Shown: positions 1 through 8,167, counted from the stretch's first letter. The stretch: 64,000 nucleotides of DNA from Lachnospiraceae bacterium (GCA_022793375.1 JAAWCS010000042.1:1-64000); one strand, 5' to 3'. Notes: generated by a model not told the origin, from the letters alone. Translations and numbers: made by a program.

Positions 1-113
1 GCTTCCTTCAGATTCCACCTCACGATGGACACCCTTGCCTTCGGCTATATCCTTCCCACTACCGGGCGGATTCCGGACTTGCACCGGTTAGAAACGTGCG
101 CCGCCGGGCGCAC
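1..113 (-). mobile_element. Group II intron, 5' end (partial, runs off the window)
   Basis: Read on the minus strand from 113, the sequence starts with GTGCG, the conserved group II intron 5' boundary. It continues with a short GC hairpin, then a domain-I-like stretch with CTAACCGGTGCAAGTCCGG, and near the window edge GGTGTCCATCGTGAGGTGG, which I recognise from bacterial group II introns of Clostridia. The boundary lies 5 bases past the stem of an intrinsic terminator, the usual target of class C introns. The reverse transcriptase gene and 3' end would lie beyond position 1. Class C is inferred from the site; membership in group II is fairly secure. Confidence 0.8.
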
Positions 114-157
114 AAGAAAAAAGCCGCAATTTCTCATTCTCGAAATTGCGGCTTTTT
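114..157 (-). terminator. Intrinsic terminator of the tRNA cluster, used as intron target
   Basis: An 11-bp stem (GAAATTGCGGC at 142-152 pairing with 123-133), extended by A/T pairs, is followed on the minus strand by TTTTTTCTT. It ends the rplT/tRNA transcript. The group II intron begins directly after the U-tract. Confidence 0.85.
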
Positions 158-159
158 CG

Positions 160-233
<74 letters not shown>

Positions 234-297
234 ACAAGAAGGAACCATCCCTGGTTTCCTTTATGACAGACAGCCTTGATCCAATACCATCTGTCCG

Positions 298-371
298 TCG
301 GCGTGACAGGATTCGAACCTGCGACCTCTCGGTCCCTAACCGAACGCTCTACCAAACTGAGCCACACGCCG
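298..371 (-). tRNA. tRNA-Pro (anticodon AGG)
   Basis: A minus-strand cloverleaf with acceptor CGGCGTG pairing with CACGCCG, D-arm GCTC...GAGC, anticodon stem TTCGG/CCGAG and loop TTAGGGA, so the anticodon is AGG (335-337). The T-arm contains GTTCGAATCC. A34 would need deamination to inosine by a TadA-type enzyme to read CCC and CCA. Bacteria usually carry TGG (and GGG) for proline, so this is an A34-expanded tRNA. Confidence 0.9.
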
Positions 372-379
372 TTCATTCC

Positions 380-419
380 CGCTTCGGAAACGCTTTTGCC
401 TTTCCGAAGCGTATTTTTT
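380..419. repeat. Inverted repeat between rplT and tRNA-Pro
   Basis: A perfect 11-bp stem (380-390 with 401-411) has a T-run only on its plus-strand side (412-419). On the minus strand, the direction of the neighbouring genes, there is no U-tract. rplT transcripts could therefore read through into the tRNAs, with the hairpin as a processing or stabilising structure. On the plus strand it would act as a terminator for antisense RNA. Confidence 0.5.
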
Positions 420-426
420 CTCTGCT

Positions 427-786
427 TTACGCTGCCAGCTTTTCCTTCGCTGTCTCAGCCAGCTTCGCAAATCCGGCTGCATCGTTGACAGCCATGTCCG
501 CCAGGATCTTGCGGTTCATCTCAATCCCGGCCAGCTTCAGGCCATACATAAAACGGCTGTACGAAAGGCCGTTGATGCGGGCCGCCGCGTTGATACGGGC
601 AATCCACAGCTGACGGAACTGTCTCTTTCTCTCCTTGCGTCCCGCATAAGAACTGGTCAGCGCTCTCATTACGGACTGCTTGGCTACTCTATACTGTTTC
701 GATCTGGCCCCTCTGTAGCCCTTGGCCAGCTTTAATACACGATTATGCTTTTTTCTGGCGTTCATACCGCCTTTTACTCTTGCCAT
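427..786 (-). CDS. rplT: 50S ribosomal protein L20
   Basis: 119 residues, the normal L20 length, starting [23 protein letters not shown], with the family's basic N-terminal helix and the globular part from about residue 60. L20 is needed early in 50S assembly and, in other bacteria, represses the infC-rpmI-rplT operon through its mRNA leader. It is the last gene of that operon here, 28 bases after rpmI, and the two tRNA genes follow in the same direction. The attenuator-like leader upstream of infC (1561-1684) fits L20 feedback control. Confidence 0.98.
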   Translation of the reverse strand: MARVKGGMNARKKHNRVLKLAKGYRGARSKQYRVAKQSVMRALTSSYAGRKERKRQFRQLWIARINAAARINGLSYSRFMYGLKLAGIEMNRKILADMAVNDAAGFAKLAETAKEKLAA

Positions 787-814
787 CTCAGTATTCCTCC
801 TTCCATGCTACCAA

Positions 815-1009
815 TCAATAGGGTAAGATTCTCTTCATTACGGCTGCATTGGTTGCATCGGTAACGGTGGCTTTACGCAGGTTCCTCTTTCTCTTGGTAG
901 ACTTCTTGGTCAGGATGTGGCTCTTGTAGGCTTTCATTCTCATAAGCTTGCCGGTACCGGTTTTCTTAAAACGCTTGGCGGCTGCTCTTTTTGTCTTTAA
1001 TTTAGGCAT
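815..1009 (-). CDS. rpmI: 50S ribosomal protein L35
   Basis: 64 residues, lysine/arginine rich, starting [21 protein letters not shown], the canonical L35 opening. It sits 20 bases after infC with an AAGGAGGG ribosome site. It binds 23S rRNA in the large subunit. The position between infC and rplT is conserved across bacteria and supports the call. Confidence 0.98.
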   Translation of the reverse strand: MPKLKTKRAAAKRFKKTGTGKLMRMKAYKSHILTKKSTKRKRNLRKATVTDATNAAVMKRILPY

Positions 1010-1029
1010 GACAACGTCCCTCCTTAAGT

Positions 1030-1527
1030 TTAATTCCTCTTCTCCGACAAAAACATGACCAGGCTCCTGCCTTCTACCTTTGCAGGCTTATCGACAACCG
1101 CTATGTCGGCCAGTTTCTCGGCGAAGTCGTCCAAAATGTGTCTGGAGTTCGCCATATGGCTCATCTCTCTGCCGCGGAAACGCAAAGTAACTTTTACTTT
1201 ATCCCCTTTGGAAATGAACTTACGGGCTGCATTGACCTTTGTGTTCAAATCGTTGGTATCGATATTGGGGGAAAGGCGCACTTCCTTAATCTCAATGATC
1301 TTCTGCTTACGCTTCGCTTCTTTTTCCTTCCGGGCCAGCTCATACCGATACTTTCCGTAATCGATAATCTTGCAGACCGGTGGTTTCGCCGTCGGAGCAA
1401 TCTTTACCAGATCCAGCTCGGCTTCCTGCGCCAGGCGCATTGCGTCCCGAACCGGCATGATACCCAGCTGCTCGCCGCTCACTCCAATCACACGGACTTC
1501 CCTGTCACGAATCTGTTCGTTAATCAT
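1030..1527 (-). CDS. infC: Translation initiation factor IF-3
   Basis: 165 residues. The N-domain (about 1-75) has [15 protein letters not shown], the motif [20 protein letters not shown] and the linker DYGKYRYE. The C-domain (about 85-165) binds the 30S platform. IF-3 stops early subunit joining and checks start-codon pairing. It begins with ATG rather than the rare AUU seen in enterobacteria. It is the first gene of infC-rpmI-rplT, preceded by a leader with a terminator/antiterminator pair, so expression is probably attenuated. Confidence 0.98.
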   Translation of the reverse strand: MINEQIRDREVRVIGVSGEQLGIMPVRDAMRLAQEAELDLVKIAPTAKPPVCKIIDYGKYRYELARKEKEAKRKQKIIEIKEVRLSPNIDTNDLNTKVNAARKFISKGDKVKVTLRFRGREMSHMANSRHILDDFAEKLADIAVVDKPAKVEGRSLVMFLSEKRN

Positions 1528-1560
1528 TAAATCGCTAATGGTCTTGCACCCCCATGGATA

Positions 1561-1684
1561 AATAAAAAATGGATAGTCAGACTATCCACCATCCTACGGT
1601 ACCCTGGTACCTTTCTTGAACGCTTAGTCACTCACTCGTGCTAAGGTGAGAGTGGATACTCTACTTTGTTTTCGTACTCACGAC
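1561..1684 (-). promoter_or_regulatory. L20-type attenuator leader of infC-rpmI-rplT
   Basis: The minus-strand leader holds an intrinsic terminator: an 8-bp stem (1570-1577 with 1581-1588) followed by TTTTTTATT. Upstream, TATCCAC (1652-1658) is complementary to GTGGATA (1583-1589) in the 5' arm of that terminator, so the two foldings exclude each other. Two more small hairpins lie between them, around 1600-1613 and 1622-1645. This is the layout of Firmicutes L20 leaders, in which excess L20 favours termination. Protein identity and direction of control are inferred from that family. Confidence 0.8.
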
Positions 1685-1690
1685 TTGTTA

Positions 1691-1719
1691 AGGATACCAC
1701 CGGAAGAAGGCTTTGTCAA
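1691..1719 (-). promoter_or_regulatory. SigA promoter of infC operon
   Basis: Minus-strand TTGACA (1714-1719), 17-bp spacer, TATCCT (1691-1696), just upstream of the attenuator leader. Confidence 0.8.
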
Positions 1720-1756
1720 GCAGTTTTTTAATTTTTTTCTGCGTTTTTTTCTGCGT

Positions 1757-2710
1757 TCAGTCCTCCCGCAGGCAGAGAAAGGCCGCCATATTTCCCCGGC
1801 GCCCCCGGCTGCCCCGGTGGGAAAACAGCAGATCTTTATTACAGCAGGTACACAGATCCGTCACAAAAATGTGCTCCTTCTTTACTCCGGCCTCCAGCAG
1901 GATTCGTTCATTGATTTTCTGCAGGTTTAAAAGATATTTCCCCGGCTTTTCTTCTATGGGACGCACCAGTTCCGTATCCGGCCCGCACAGCCCGGCAAAC
2001 GCCTCTGCGACCTCTTCGCCGACTTCATAACAGCTCTGGCAGATGCTGGGGCCGATGCCCACAAGCAAATCCTGCGCGCGGCAGCCGTAAGTCTCCCGCA
2101 AGGCTTCTACCGTATGACGTCCCATGCCGGCCGCTGTTCCTCTCCATCCGGAATGAGAAGCCGCAATCACCCGCCGCACCGGATCCAGGAACAAAAGCGG
2201 TACACAGTCCGCATAAGAGGTAACGAGCGTCAGCCCCGGCACGTCGGTCATCAGGCCGTCGATGTCCTTATAATCCCGCTCACGGCAGTAGCCCTTGCCG
2301 GCATCGTCCTTTGTTACCCGGCGGATATGGATCGTGTGCGTCTGCTTTGCCAGCACCATCTGTTCCGCCCGAAAGCCAATGGCCGCCGCCATCCGCCGGT
2401 AATTTTCCCGCACATTGGCCGGATCGTCCCCTCGATTCAGGGCAAAATTCATCGTCGCGCAATCCCCCCGGCTCACTCCGCCCAGGCGAGTCGAAAATCC
2501 ATGACGCACCAATCCGCTTTCTTCAAAAGCCGGAAAATACAGATATGGTACGCCGGCGCGTTCCTGTGTCTCCAGAACCCGCTCCCGGCCGTTTCGTTTC
2601 CAAACCAGCGCGCACTCTCTTTCGGAGCGCCCGGCCTGCCCCCGGGCCGTTCCTTCTTCCTTGCGCCTCCCGTCCTCTGCCCGGACCGTTCCCTTATCCT
2701 CACTCTGCAT
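1757..2710 (-). CDS. pgeF: Peptidoglycan editing factor PgeF (YfiH/laccase-domain family)
   Basis: About 317 residues from the ATG at 2710, which has GAGAGGAGA upstream; an in-frame ATG lies 7 codons earlier. Family motifs are present: HGFSTRLGGVS, TSYADCVPLLF and ASHSGWRGTAAGM, which supply the metal-binding His/Cys/His set, plus GIGPSICQSCYEVG. PgeF homologues remove wrongly incorporated residues from peptidoglycan precursors; older names call them multicopper polyphenol oxidases. The first 40 or so residues are a polar, low-complexity extension (EDKGTVRAEDGRRKEEG) that overlaps a degenerate tandem repeat and is probably not part of the fold. The true start could be further in. Confidence 0.9.
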   Translation of the reverse strand: MQSEDKGTVRAEDGRRKEEGTARGQAGRSERECALVWKRNGRERVLETQERAGVPYLYFPAFEESGLVRHGFSTRLGGVSRGDCATMNFALNRGDDPANVRENYRRMAAAIGFRAEQMVLAKQTHTIHIRRVTKDDAGKGYCRERDYKDIDGLMTDVPGLTLVTSYADCVPLLFLDPVRRVIAASHSGWRGTAAGMGRHTVEALRETYGCRAQDLLVGIGPSICQSCYEVGEEVAEAFAGLCGPDTELVRPIEEKPGKYLLNLQKINERILLEAGVKKEHIFVTDLCTCCNKDLLFSHRGSRGRRGNMAAFLCLRED

Positions 2711-2735
2711 TCCACCGTCTCCTCTCCGCATCCTG

Positions 2736-2863
2736 TGCCCCGGATTGTTCCTTTATTCTTCTCTCCGCGCCCTATACCCTGCCCGGACTGTTCCTTTTTC
2801 TTTCCTCTGCGTCCTATGTCCTGCCCGGACTGTTCCTTTTTCTTCCCTCCGCGCCCTGTCCTT
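2736..2863. repeat. Degenerate 42-44 bp tandem repeat upstream of pgeF
   Basis: Units begin at 2736, 2780 and 2822 with TGCCCGGACTGTTCCTTTTT-like cores and CGYCCTATRYCC ends. More diverged copies run into the pgeF N-terminus near 2670. The unit is close to 14 codons. It lies between yraN and pgeF and carries no recognisable gene. Confidence 0.75.
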
Positions 2864-2901
2864 CTCCTAAGCTGCCTTCTGCCGCCGGATACAGACGGAA
2901 C

Positions 2902-3270
2902 TCAGAACCCGCCAAACGCGTCCCGGAGCCATCGCAGGCGCAGCGTATCCCCGATACCGGTGACGGCAATCACGTCAAAGCGGCACGGCGTATCTTCGCC
3001 AAGTCCTTTCTGCCGCATATAAAAAGCCGCTGTACGAAAAATCACCTGCTGTTTTCTGGCATCTACCGCCTCCGCCGGATCGCCGGCACTTTGGTCATAA
3101 CGGTACTTCACCTCGCAAAATACATAGCAGGCGCCGTCCCTGGCAATAATGTCAATCTCTCCGGTGCGGCAGCGGTAGTTGCGCTCCACGACTGTCAATC
3201 CCTGCTCTGTCAAATAGGCAGCCGCTTTTTCTTCATAACGGCTGCCCACCTCTCTCTGATTCCGTTTCAC
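2902..3270 (-). CDS. YraN family (UPF0102) endonuclease-like protein
   Basis: About 122 residues from a GTG at 3270 that has GGAGAGGGG upstream; an earlier GTG at 3297 lacks such a site. Family features are the N-terminal G..YEEKAAAYL helix, RNYRCRTGEIDIIARD and FCEVKYR, the Holliday-junction-resolvase-like (E)...D...ExK core. Its function is unproven. It follows rnhB by 36 bases, the usual neighbourhood in Firmicutes. About average length for the family. Confidence 0.9.
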   Translation of the reverse strand: MKRNQREVGSRYEEKAAAYLTEQGLTVVERNYRCRTGEIDIIARDGACYVFCEVKYRYDQSAGDPAEAVDARKQQVIFRTAAFYMRQKGLGEDTPCRFDVIAVTGIGDTLRLRWLRDAFGGF

Positions 3271-3306
3271 CTGCTTTCCCCTCTCCTGCCCTCCCACGGC
3301 CCGTCT

Positions 3307-4050
3307 TTATATGCCGTGTTCCGGGCCGACGATATTTCGGATAAATGTCCGACGATGAAGCGGGCAGGGACCGTTTTGGCGGATCGCTTCTATATGGGCC
3401 GCCGAACCATAGCCTTTGTGGCCGGCAAAGCCGTAACCCGGATACTGCCGGTCGTACTCCGCCATCATGCGGTCTCTCGTCACCTTGGCAATAATACTGG
3501 CGCAGGCGATCGACATACTTTTGGCATCCCCTTTGACAATCGGCACCTGCGGGATATCAAGACCTGGAATCCGCACCGCATCGTTTAAAAGGATATCCGG
3601 ACGCGGGGAAAGCTGCCCGACCGCGTCGCGCATCGCTTCAAAGGTTGCCTGCAAAATATTGATCTCATCAATCCGTTCGGCGGAAACGATCCCCACGCCC
3701 ACTGCCAGCGCTTTTTCCATGATTTCCGGGAATAATAACTCCCGCCGCTTCTCGGTCAGCTTTTTGGAGTCGTTCACATAGGGAATGGCCAGTCCGGCCG
3801 GCAGAATCACCGCCGCCGCCACTACCGGTCCGGCCAGCGGCCCTCTCCCGGCTTCGTCAATTCCGCAGATGTATTCACAACTCTGCTCATACTGCCTTTC
3901 ATAGGTGCGCATCGTCTCCAGGCGCTCTTTTTCCAGCCGTTCCTTTTCCAGGCGTTTTTCTTCCTTCTGCCGCTCTTTCTCTTCTCTTTTGCGCGCTCTT
4001 TCTTCTTTAGCCAGCCGCTTGGCTTCCTGTTCTTCTGCCGTGAGAGCCAT
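3307..4050 (-). CDS. rnhB: Ribonuclease HII with charged N-terminal extension
   Basis: About 247 residues from the ATG at 4050, preceded by AAGGGGA. The catalytic domain starts near residue 60 with [14 protein letters not shown] (Asp65, Glu66). It continues with [20 protein letters not shown] and [11 protein letters not shown] and ends with [13 protein letters not shown]. It cleaves RNA in RNA-DNA hybrids, including single misinserted ribonucleotides. Residues 5-48 are almost all Glu, Lys and Arg and should form a long charged helix, in place of the folded N-terminal domain of some Firmicutes RNases HII. It belongs to the rplS-lepB-rbgA-lepB-rnhB-yraN gene string. Confidence 0.96.
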   Translation of the reverse strand: MALTAEEQEAKRLAKEERARKREEKERQKEEKRLEKERLEKERLETMRTYERQYEQSCEYICGIDEAGRGPLAGPVVAAAVILPAGLAIPYVNDSKKLTEKRRELLFPEIMEKALAVGVGIVSAERIDEINILQATFEAMRDAVGQLSPRPDILLNDAVRIPGLDIPQVPIVKGDAKSMSIACASIIAKVTRDRMMAEYDRQYPGYGFAGHKGYGSAAHIEAIRQNGPCPLHRRTFIRNIVGPEHGI

Positions 4051-4113
4051 CTTCTTTTCCCCTTTTCTTACATATTTCCCCACGCCCCGGGACATCCTCT
4101 GCCAGGTCTTTCG

Positions 4114-4764
4114 CTACTTATGCCCCAACGCCGCCAGCCGGTCAAAGGGATACACACGCACGACGGCCCGACCGACAATCTGCTCCCTGGCGACATTGGC
4201 GACCATCGGATCCCGGCTGTCCGAACTGAGATTTCGGTTGTCTCCCAGGACAAAATATTCATCCTCTCCCAGCGTAATCGGCTGCGCGGCCCGCCCCGGA
4301 TTCTGCATGGCTTCCAGGCCATAACTCTCCTCCAGCGGTTCTCCGTTTATGTAAACCATTCCGTCCTGAATCTGCACCGTTTCCCCCGGCAGACCGATCA
4401 CCCGCTTGATATAATAGCTGTTTTCCAAATGCAAATACCGGAACACGACAATGTCAAAGCGTTCCGGTTCTGAAAACCGATATGTGAGCTTATCCACCAG
4501 CAGATGGTCCCCATCCTCCAGCGTCGGAGCCATCGAGGAGCCCTCCACCATTGTTTTCTGTCCCACATACCGCACGGCGCCGATGCAGAGCGCATACACG
4601 AGCAGCCCGTACAAAAGCAGACTGACCGCTTCGTATATATAATGCCAGCGGCGGTTCCGCCTGCGCCTTGCAGACAGCGGCTTTTTCTCCTGTCCGTCCC
4701 GCTCCTGCCGCCGCCTTCGCATCTGCTGCCTTCTTTGCCGTGCTCTTTGCTCTTTTTCTGTCAT
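4114..4764 (-). CDS. lepB: Signal peptidase I (copy 1)
   Basis: 216 residues. An Arg-rich cytoplasmic N-terminus (1-40) precedes one membrane helix (EAVSLLLYGLLVYALCIGAV). The catalytic Ser lies in GSSMAPTLEDGD and the general-base Lys in YYIKRVIGLPGE; box E is GDNRNLSSDSRD. It cleaves signal peptides at the outer membrane face. Its ATG overlaps the rbgA stop codon (4761-4764), so translation is probably coupled. A second, divergent signal peptidase lies on the other side of rbgA. Confidence 0.97.
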   Translation of the reverse strand: MTEKEQRARQRRQQMRRRRQERDGQEKKPLSARRRRNRRWHYIYEAVSLLLYGLLVYALCIGAVRYVGQKTMVEGSSMAPTLEDGDHLLVDKLTYRFSEPERFDIVVFRYLHLENSYYIKRVIGLPGETVQIQDGMVYINGEPLEESYGLEAMQNPGRAAQPITLGEDEYFVLGDNRNLSSDSRDPMVANVAREQIVGRAVVRVYPFDRLAALGHK

Positions 4765-5618
4765 TGTTCCGGCGCCTCCAGTGTTACGCGGCCCAAACGG
4801 CCGCTCCGAAAATCGTCCAGCACCAGCTGGGCCGCTTTGTCCAGATCCGGTTCCCCGCCTTTACCGATACAGCCGCGCAGCCGCGCAGCCTGCGCCAAGA
4901 CCTCATACACATCTGTCTCCGCCTGACAATCCCCCGTCCACCGATAACGCTCGGCAAGCGCCTGCGGATACTGTTTTTGCAGAAAACGGATCACATAGCC
5001 GCACAGCTCCGTGAGGTTTAGGATATTGTCGTTGATCGACCCAATCGCCGCCAGACGGATCCCGACCTGTGGATCCTCAAATTTAGGCCACAGAATCCCC
5101 GGCGTATCCAGAAGTTCCACATTTTTATTCAGGCGGATCCACTGATTTCCCTTGGTAACACCCGGTTTATTGCCGGTTTTCGCCGCCGCCCGTCCTGCAA
5201 AGGTATTGATAAAGGTGGATTTTCCGACATTGGGAATACCCACCACCATCGCCCGCACCGGCCGGTTGAGGATGCCCCGGCGGCGGTCCCGCTCCCGCTT
5301 CTCGCGGCAGGCCTCTTCGATGACCGCGTGGACGGATTTCATCTGCGAAGAAGCCCGGGCATCCAGCAGGACCACATAGCAGCCCCTGGCTTCAAACCAG
5401 GCTTTCCATGCCGCCGAACGGGCGGCGTCGGCCAGATCGCTCTTGTTCATCAAAATCAGCCGCGCCTTTCCCTGCCCCAGCTTGTCAATATCCGGATTCC
5501 GGCTGCTAAGCGGCACGCGGGCGTCCACCAGTTCAATGATCAGGTCTACCAGCCGGCAGTCCTCCTGCATTGTTCTTTTTGCCTTGGTCATATGACCCGG
5601 ATACCATTGGATGTCCAT
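4761..5618 (-). CDS. rbgA: Ribosome biogenesis GTPase YlqF/RbgA
   Basis: 285 residues with a circularly permuted GTPase order: MDIQWYPGHMTKAKR at the start, G4 MNKSDL near residue 58, then the P-loop GIPNVGKST near 125 and G3 DTPG. A C-terminal RNA-binding helix bundle follows. RbgA is needed for late 50S assembly in Bacillus. The gene lies between two signal peptidase genes and overlaps the downstream lepB by 4 bases. Confidence 0.97.
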   Translation of the reverse strand: MDIQWYPGHMTKAKRTMQEDCRLVDLIIELVDARVPLSSRNPDIDKLGQGKARLILMNKSDLADAARSAAWKAWFEARGCYVVLLDARASSQMKSVHAVIEEACREKRERDRRRGILNRPVRAMVVGIPNVGKSTFINTFAGRAAAKTGNKPGVTKGNQWIRLNKNVELLDTPGILWPKFEDPQVGIRLAAIGSINDNILNLTELCGYVIRFLQKQYPQALAERYRWTGDCQAETDVYEVLAQAARLRGCIGKGGEPDLDKAAQLVLDDFRSGRLGRVTLEAPEQ

Positions 5619-5636
5619 GCCAATCCCCCCCTGCTC

Positions 5637-6218
5637 TTACTCCGGCTGATAACGGATCAGTCCCAAATCCTTAAACGGGGCGACCCGAAACCAGACGCAT
5701 CCCCGAATCTGGCTGCGTTTTACATTCCCGATGTTGGGAAAACGGCTGTCCTCGCTGCTCTCCCGATTGTCGCCCAGGACAAAATATTCGTCCGGCCCCA
5801 GCACGATCTCCTCCTCGGCCAGCCCGCTCAGCGCTACATGTGTCAGTTCCTCCGAAGCGGCCAGCGGCGCTCCGTTTACGTAAACCGTCTCATTTATAAT
5901 CTGGATCCGCTCCCCCGGCAAGCCAATAATACGCTTGACATACGTCCGGTCGGCTCCGTTATTTTCCATATCAAATACAATCACGTCAAATCGGCCCGGT
6001 TCCCCAAAATGATACCGTACCTGGTCCACCAGCACAACGTCTCCGTCCGCCAGTTCTGCTTCCATGGAATGGCCCGTAATGGTCACCCGTTCACAGAAAA
6101 ACACCACCACGAACACAGCCAGCAAAATGACCGCAATCAGATCGGTAATCCAGTAGATGGCGCTGCGCAGCAGGTTGGTCTGCCGGTTCTCCCGATTCAA
6201 TTCCTTGTAGTAATCCAT
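5637..6218 (-). CDS. lepB: Signal peptidase I (copy 2)
   Basis: 193 residues from the ATG at 6218 (MDYYKELNRENRQT), which has AAGGAAAAA upstream; a start 14 codons earlier lacks one. One membrane helix (WITDLIAVILLAVFVVVFFC), catalytic Ser in GHSMEAELADGD, Lys in TYVKRIIGLPGE and box GDNRESSEDSR. It is clearly related to but diverged from the copy at 4114-4764. Firmicutes often keep several type I peptidases with overlapping substrates. Confidence 0.96.
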   Translation of the reverse strand: MDYYKELNRENRQTNLLRSAIYWITDLIAVILLAVFVVVFFCERVTITGHSMEAELADGDVVLVDQVRYHFGEPGRFDVIVFDMENNGADRTYVKRIIGLPGERIQIINETVYVNGAPLAASEELTHVALSGLAEEEIVLGPDEYFVLGDNRESSEDSRFPNIGNVKRSQIRGCVWFRVAPFKDLGLIRYQPE

Positions 6219-6297
6219 GCGTCCGCTTTTTCCTTTCGTAAAAAGAAAACAAAGGAGCAAGTACGCACCGTATTTGCCCCTCTTTTTACCATACTAC

Positions 6298-6645
6298 TTA
6301 TCGAACTACTTCCTTGACCTTGGCGCTCTTACCGGATCTCTGTCTCAGGTAATTCAGCTTCGCTCTTCTGACCTTACCTCTTCTGACCACTTCAATTTTC
6401 TCAATCCGGGGAGAATGTACCGGCCAGGTTCTCTCTACGCCTACACCGTTTGAATTCTTACGCACGGTAAAGGTCTCCCGGATGCCGCCGTTCTGTCTCT
6501 TCAGTACGGTTCCCTCAAATACCTGAACTCTCTCCCGGTTCCCCTCACGGATCTTGGCATATACACGCACGGTATCGCCTACGTGGAACTCAGCTACCTC
6601 AGGCTTCAGCTGCGCATCTTCGATGCTCTTGATAATGTCGTTCAT
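6298..6645 (-). CDS. rplS: 50S ribosomal protein L19
   Basis: 115 residues from the ATG at 6645, which has a perfect AGGAGGT site. It opens [14 protein letters not shown] and has [26 protein letters not shown] and the C-terminal [22 protein letters not shown], all typical of L19, which sits at the subunit interface. It follows trmD, the usual order, but has its own promoter about 85 bases upstream. Confidence 0.98.
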   Translation of the reverse strand: MNDIIKSIEDAQLKPEVAEFHVGDTVRVYAKIREGNRERVQVFEGTVLKRQNGGIRETFTVRKNSNGVGVERTWPVHSPRIEKIEVVRRGKVRRAKLNYLRQRSGKSAKVKEVVR

Positions 6646-6727
6646 ATGTGACCTCCTGCTCATTTAGATGTTCGTTAGTACCTTCCGTACCAGAGGACCA
6701 TCTCTCTTCATACTTCACAACTGTAGT

Positions 6728-6756
6728 AGTCTAGCACATTTTCCGCGAAAAAGCAA
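6728..6756 (-). promoter_or_regulatory. Promoter of rplS
   Basis: Minus-strand TTGCTT (6751-6756), 17-bp spacer, TAGACT (6728-6733) with a TG at the extended -10 position. It allows L19 to be made independently of the trmD transcript. Confidence 0.6.
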
Positions 6757-6787
6757 GCGATTTTCCCGCGGTTTTTGAAAGAAACTT

Positions 6788-7564
6788 TTATATTTCCTCT
6801 TCCGTCCGATCCGGCCCGTTTTCCGCAGCCGCCTTCTCTGCCCGCAGTTCCTGCAAAAATATTTCTTCCTTTTTGGACAGCCTGGCTGCTGTCAGCAGAT
6901 CTGGCCGGCGCTCGAACGTCCGCCGGATCGACTGTTCCCGGCGCCACTTTTCGACATTGGCATGGTGGCCGGACAGAAGTACCTCTGGGACCCGCATTCC
7001 CATAAATTCTTCCGGGCGCGTGTACTGAGGGTATTCCAGCAGATTGTCGTGAAACGATTCTACCTCCGCCGACTGCTCGTTGCTCAAAACGCCGGGAACC
7101 AGACGGGAAATGCAGTCGATCATCACCATCGCCGGCAGTTCGCCGCCGGTCAGCACATAATCGCCCAGCGAAACGCTGTCCGTCACCTTCTGCTTGAGCA
7201 CCCGCTCGTCAATCCCCTCATAGTGGCCGCACAGAAAGACCAGTTCTTCTTCTTTTGCCAGTTCTTCGGCCAGCTTCTGATCGAATACACGGCCCTGGGG
7301 CGTCATATACAGCACCCGCGCCGGGTGGCCGATCTCCGACTCCACCGCTTCGCAGGCACGGTACACCGGCCCCGGCTGCATCACCATGCCGGCGCCGCCG
7401 CCGTAGGGATAATCGTCCACGTGGCCATGCTTATTCTCCGAAAAGTCCCGGATATTCACCGTCCGGACCTCGATCGCACCGCGGGCCTGCGCCCGCCCTA
7501 AAATGCTGGCTCCCAGCCCCTGCCGGATCATCTCGGGAAACAATGTCAGCACGTAATATTTCAT
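6788..7564 (-). CDS. trmD: tRNA (guanine-N1)-methyltransferase
   Basis: 258 residues. Starts MKYYVLTLFPEMI and contains DDYPYGGGAGMVMQPGPVY, LYMTPQGRVFDQ, the trefoil-knot SAM-binding LVFLCGHYEGIDERV and SLGDYVLTGGELPAMVMID, all diagnostic of TrmD. It makes m1G37 in tRNAs reading CNN and some GGN codons, which prevents frameshifting. Its start overlaps the rimM stop by 4 bases. Confidence 0.98.
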   Translation of the reverse strand: MKYYVLTLFPEMIRQGLGASILGRAQARGAIEVRTVNIRDFSENKHGHVDDYPYGGGAGMVMQPGPVYRACEAVESEIGHPARVLYMTPQGRVFDQKLAEELAKEEELVFLCGHYEGIDERVLKQKVTDSVSLGDYVLTGGELPAMVMIDCISRLVPGVLSNEQSAEVESFHDNLLEYPQYTRPEEFMGMRVPEVLLSGHHANVEKWRREQSIRRTFERRPDLLTAARLSKKEEIFLQELRAEKAAAENGPDRTEEEI

Positions 7565-8076
7565 AAATCCAGAAGCCCTTCCATCAGATGGGCCGTAACC
7601 TGCCCTTTTTCAAGATCCACATCCAGGATGCACTCTTTGATCACCGGCAGCAGCAGTTCGCGGCCGCCGGGACGCTTTACCACGTACACGTCGTTGGCCC
7701 CTGTCTGCAAAACATCCGTCAATGTTCCCAGCGTCTCTCCCGTATCGGCCAGCACCGACAATCCCAAAAGATCCCCGATATAGTACTCGCCTTCTGCCAG
7801 CGGCTGCGCGTTCTCCCGCGTTACCATCAGGTCGCAGCCGCGGTACTTCTGTACTTCTTCGATTGTATCGATCCCCGCAAATTTGAGGATCGCAAACTGC
7901 TTAAAAAATTTGACCCCTTCCACCGACAACGGCCGTTTTTCTCCCCTGGAGGTCAAAAGGACCGTTTCTTTTAAGCTGCGAAACCGCTCCAGACTGTCGG
8001 TCGTCGGATACACCTTTACCTCCCCGTGTACGCCATGGGTAGAGGCCAGCACGCCTACGCGCAATAACTCTTCCAT
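7561..8076 (-). CDS. rimM: 16S rRNA processing protein RimM
   Basis: 171 residues. The N-terminal beta-barrel has LRVGVLASTHGVHGEVKVYPTTD; the C-terminal PRC-barrel domain has EGEYYIGDLLGLSV and NDVYVVKRPGGRELLLPVIKECILDVDLEKG. RimM binds S19 and assists 30S head assembly. The ATG has AGGAGAG upstream and the gene is coupled to trmD by a 4-base overlap. Confidence 0.97.
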   Translation of the reverse strand: MEELLRVGVLASTHGVHGEVKVYPTTDSLERFRSLKETVLLTSRGEKRPLSVEGVKFFKQFAILKFAGIDTIEEVQKYRGCDLMVTRENAQPLAEGEYYIGDLLGLSVLADTGETLGTLTDVLQTGANDVYVVKRPGGRELLLPVIKECILDVDLEKGQVTAHLMEGLLDL

Positions 8077-8167
8077 CCTATCTCTCCTAACCCCCGGGGC
8101 TTGCCCGGCAGCCTGCCTTTAGGCCGGCTCTCGAAAGGAAAAGGGCAGTCCGACGACCGCCCCACAC

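Noticed and set aside
1138-1530. Plus-strand open frames opposite infC
   Set aside because: Antisense to a certain ribosomal operon, no ribosome site and no recognisable protein.
2114-3588. Long proline/serine/arginine-rich plus-strand frames
   Set aside because: Antisense to pgeF, yraN and rnhB; composition reflects GC-rich shadow frames and the tandem repeat.
8077-8167. GC-rich rimM-khpA spacer as a regulatory RNA
   Set aside because: Some stems can be drawn, but no terminator, known motif or alternative pairing was convincing.
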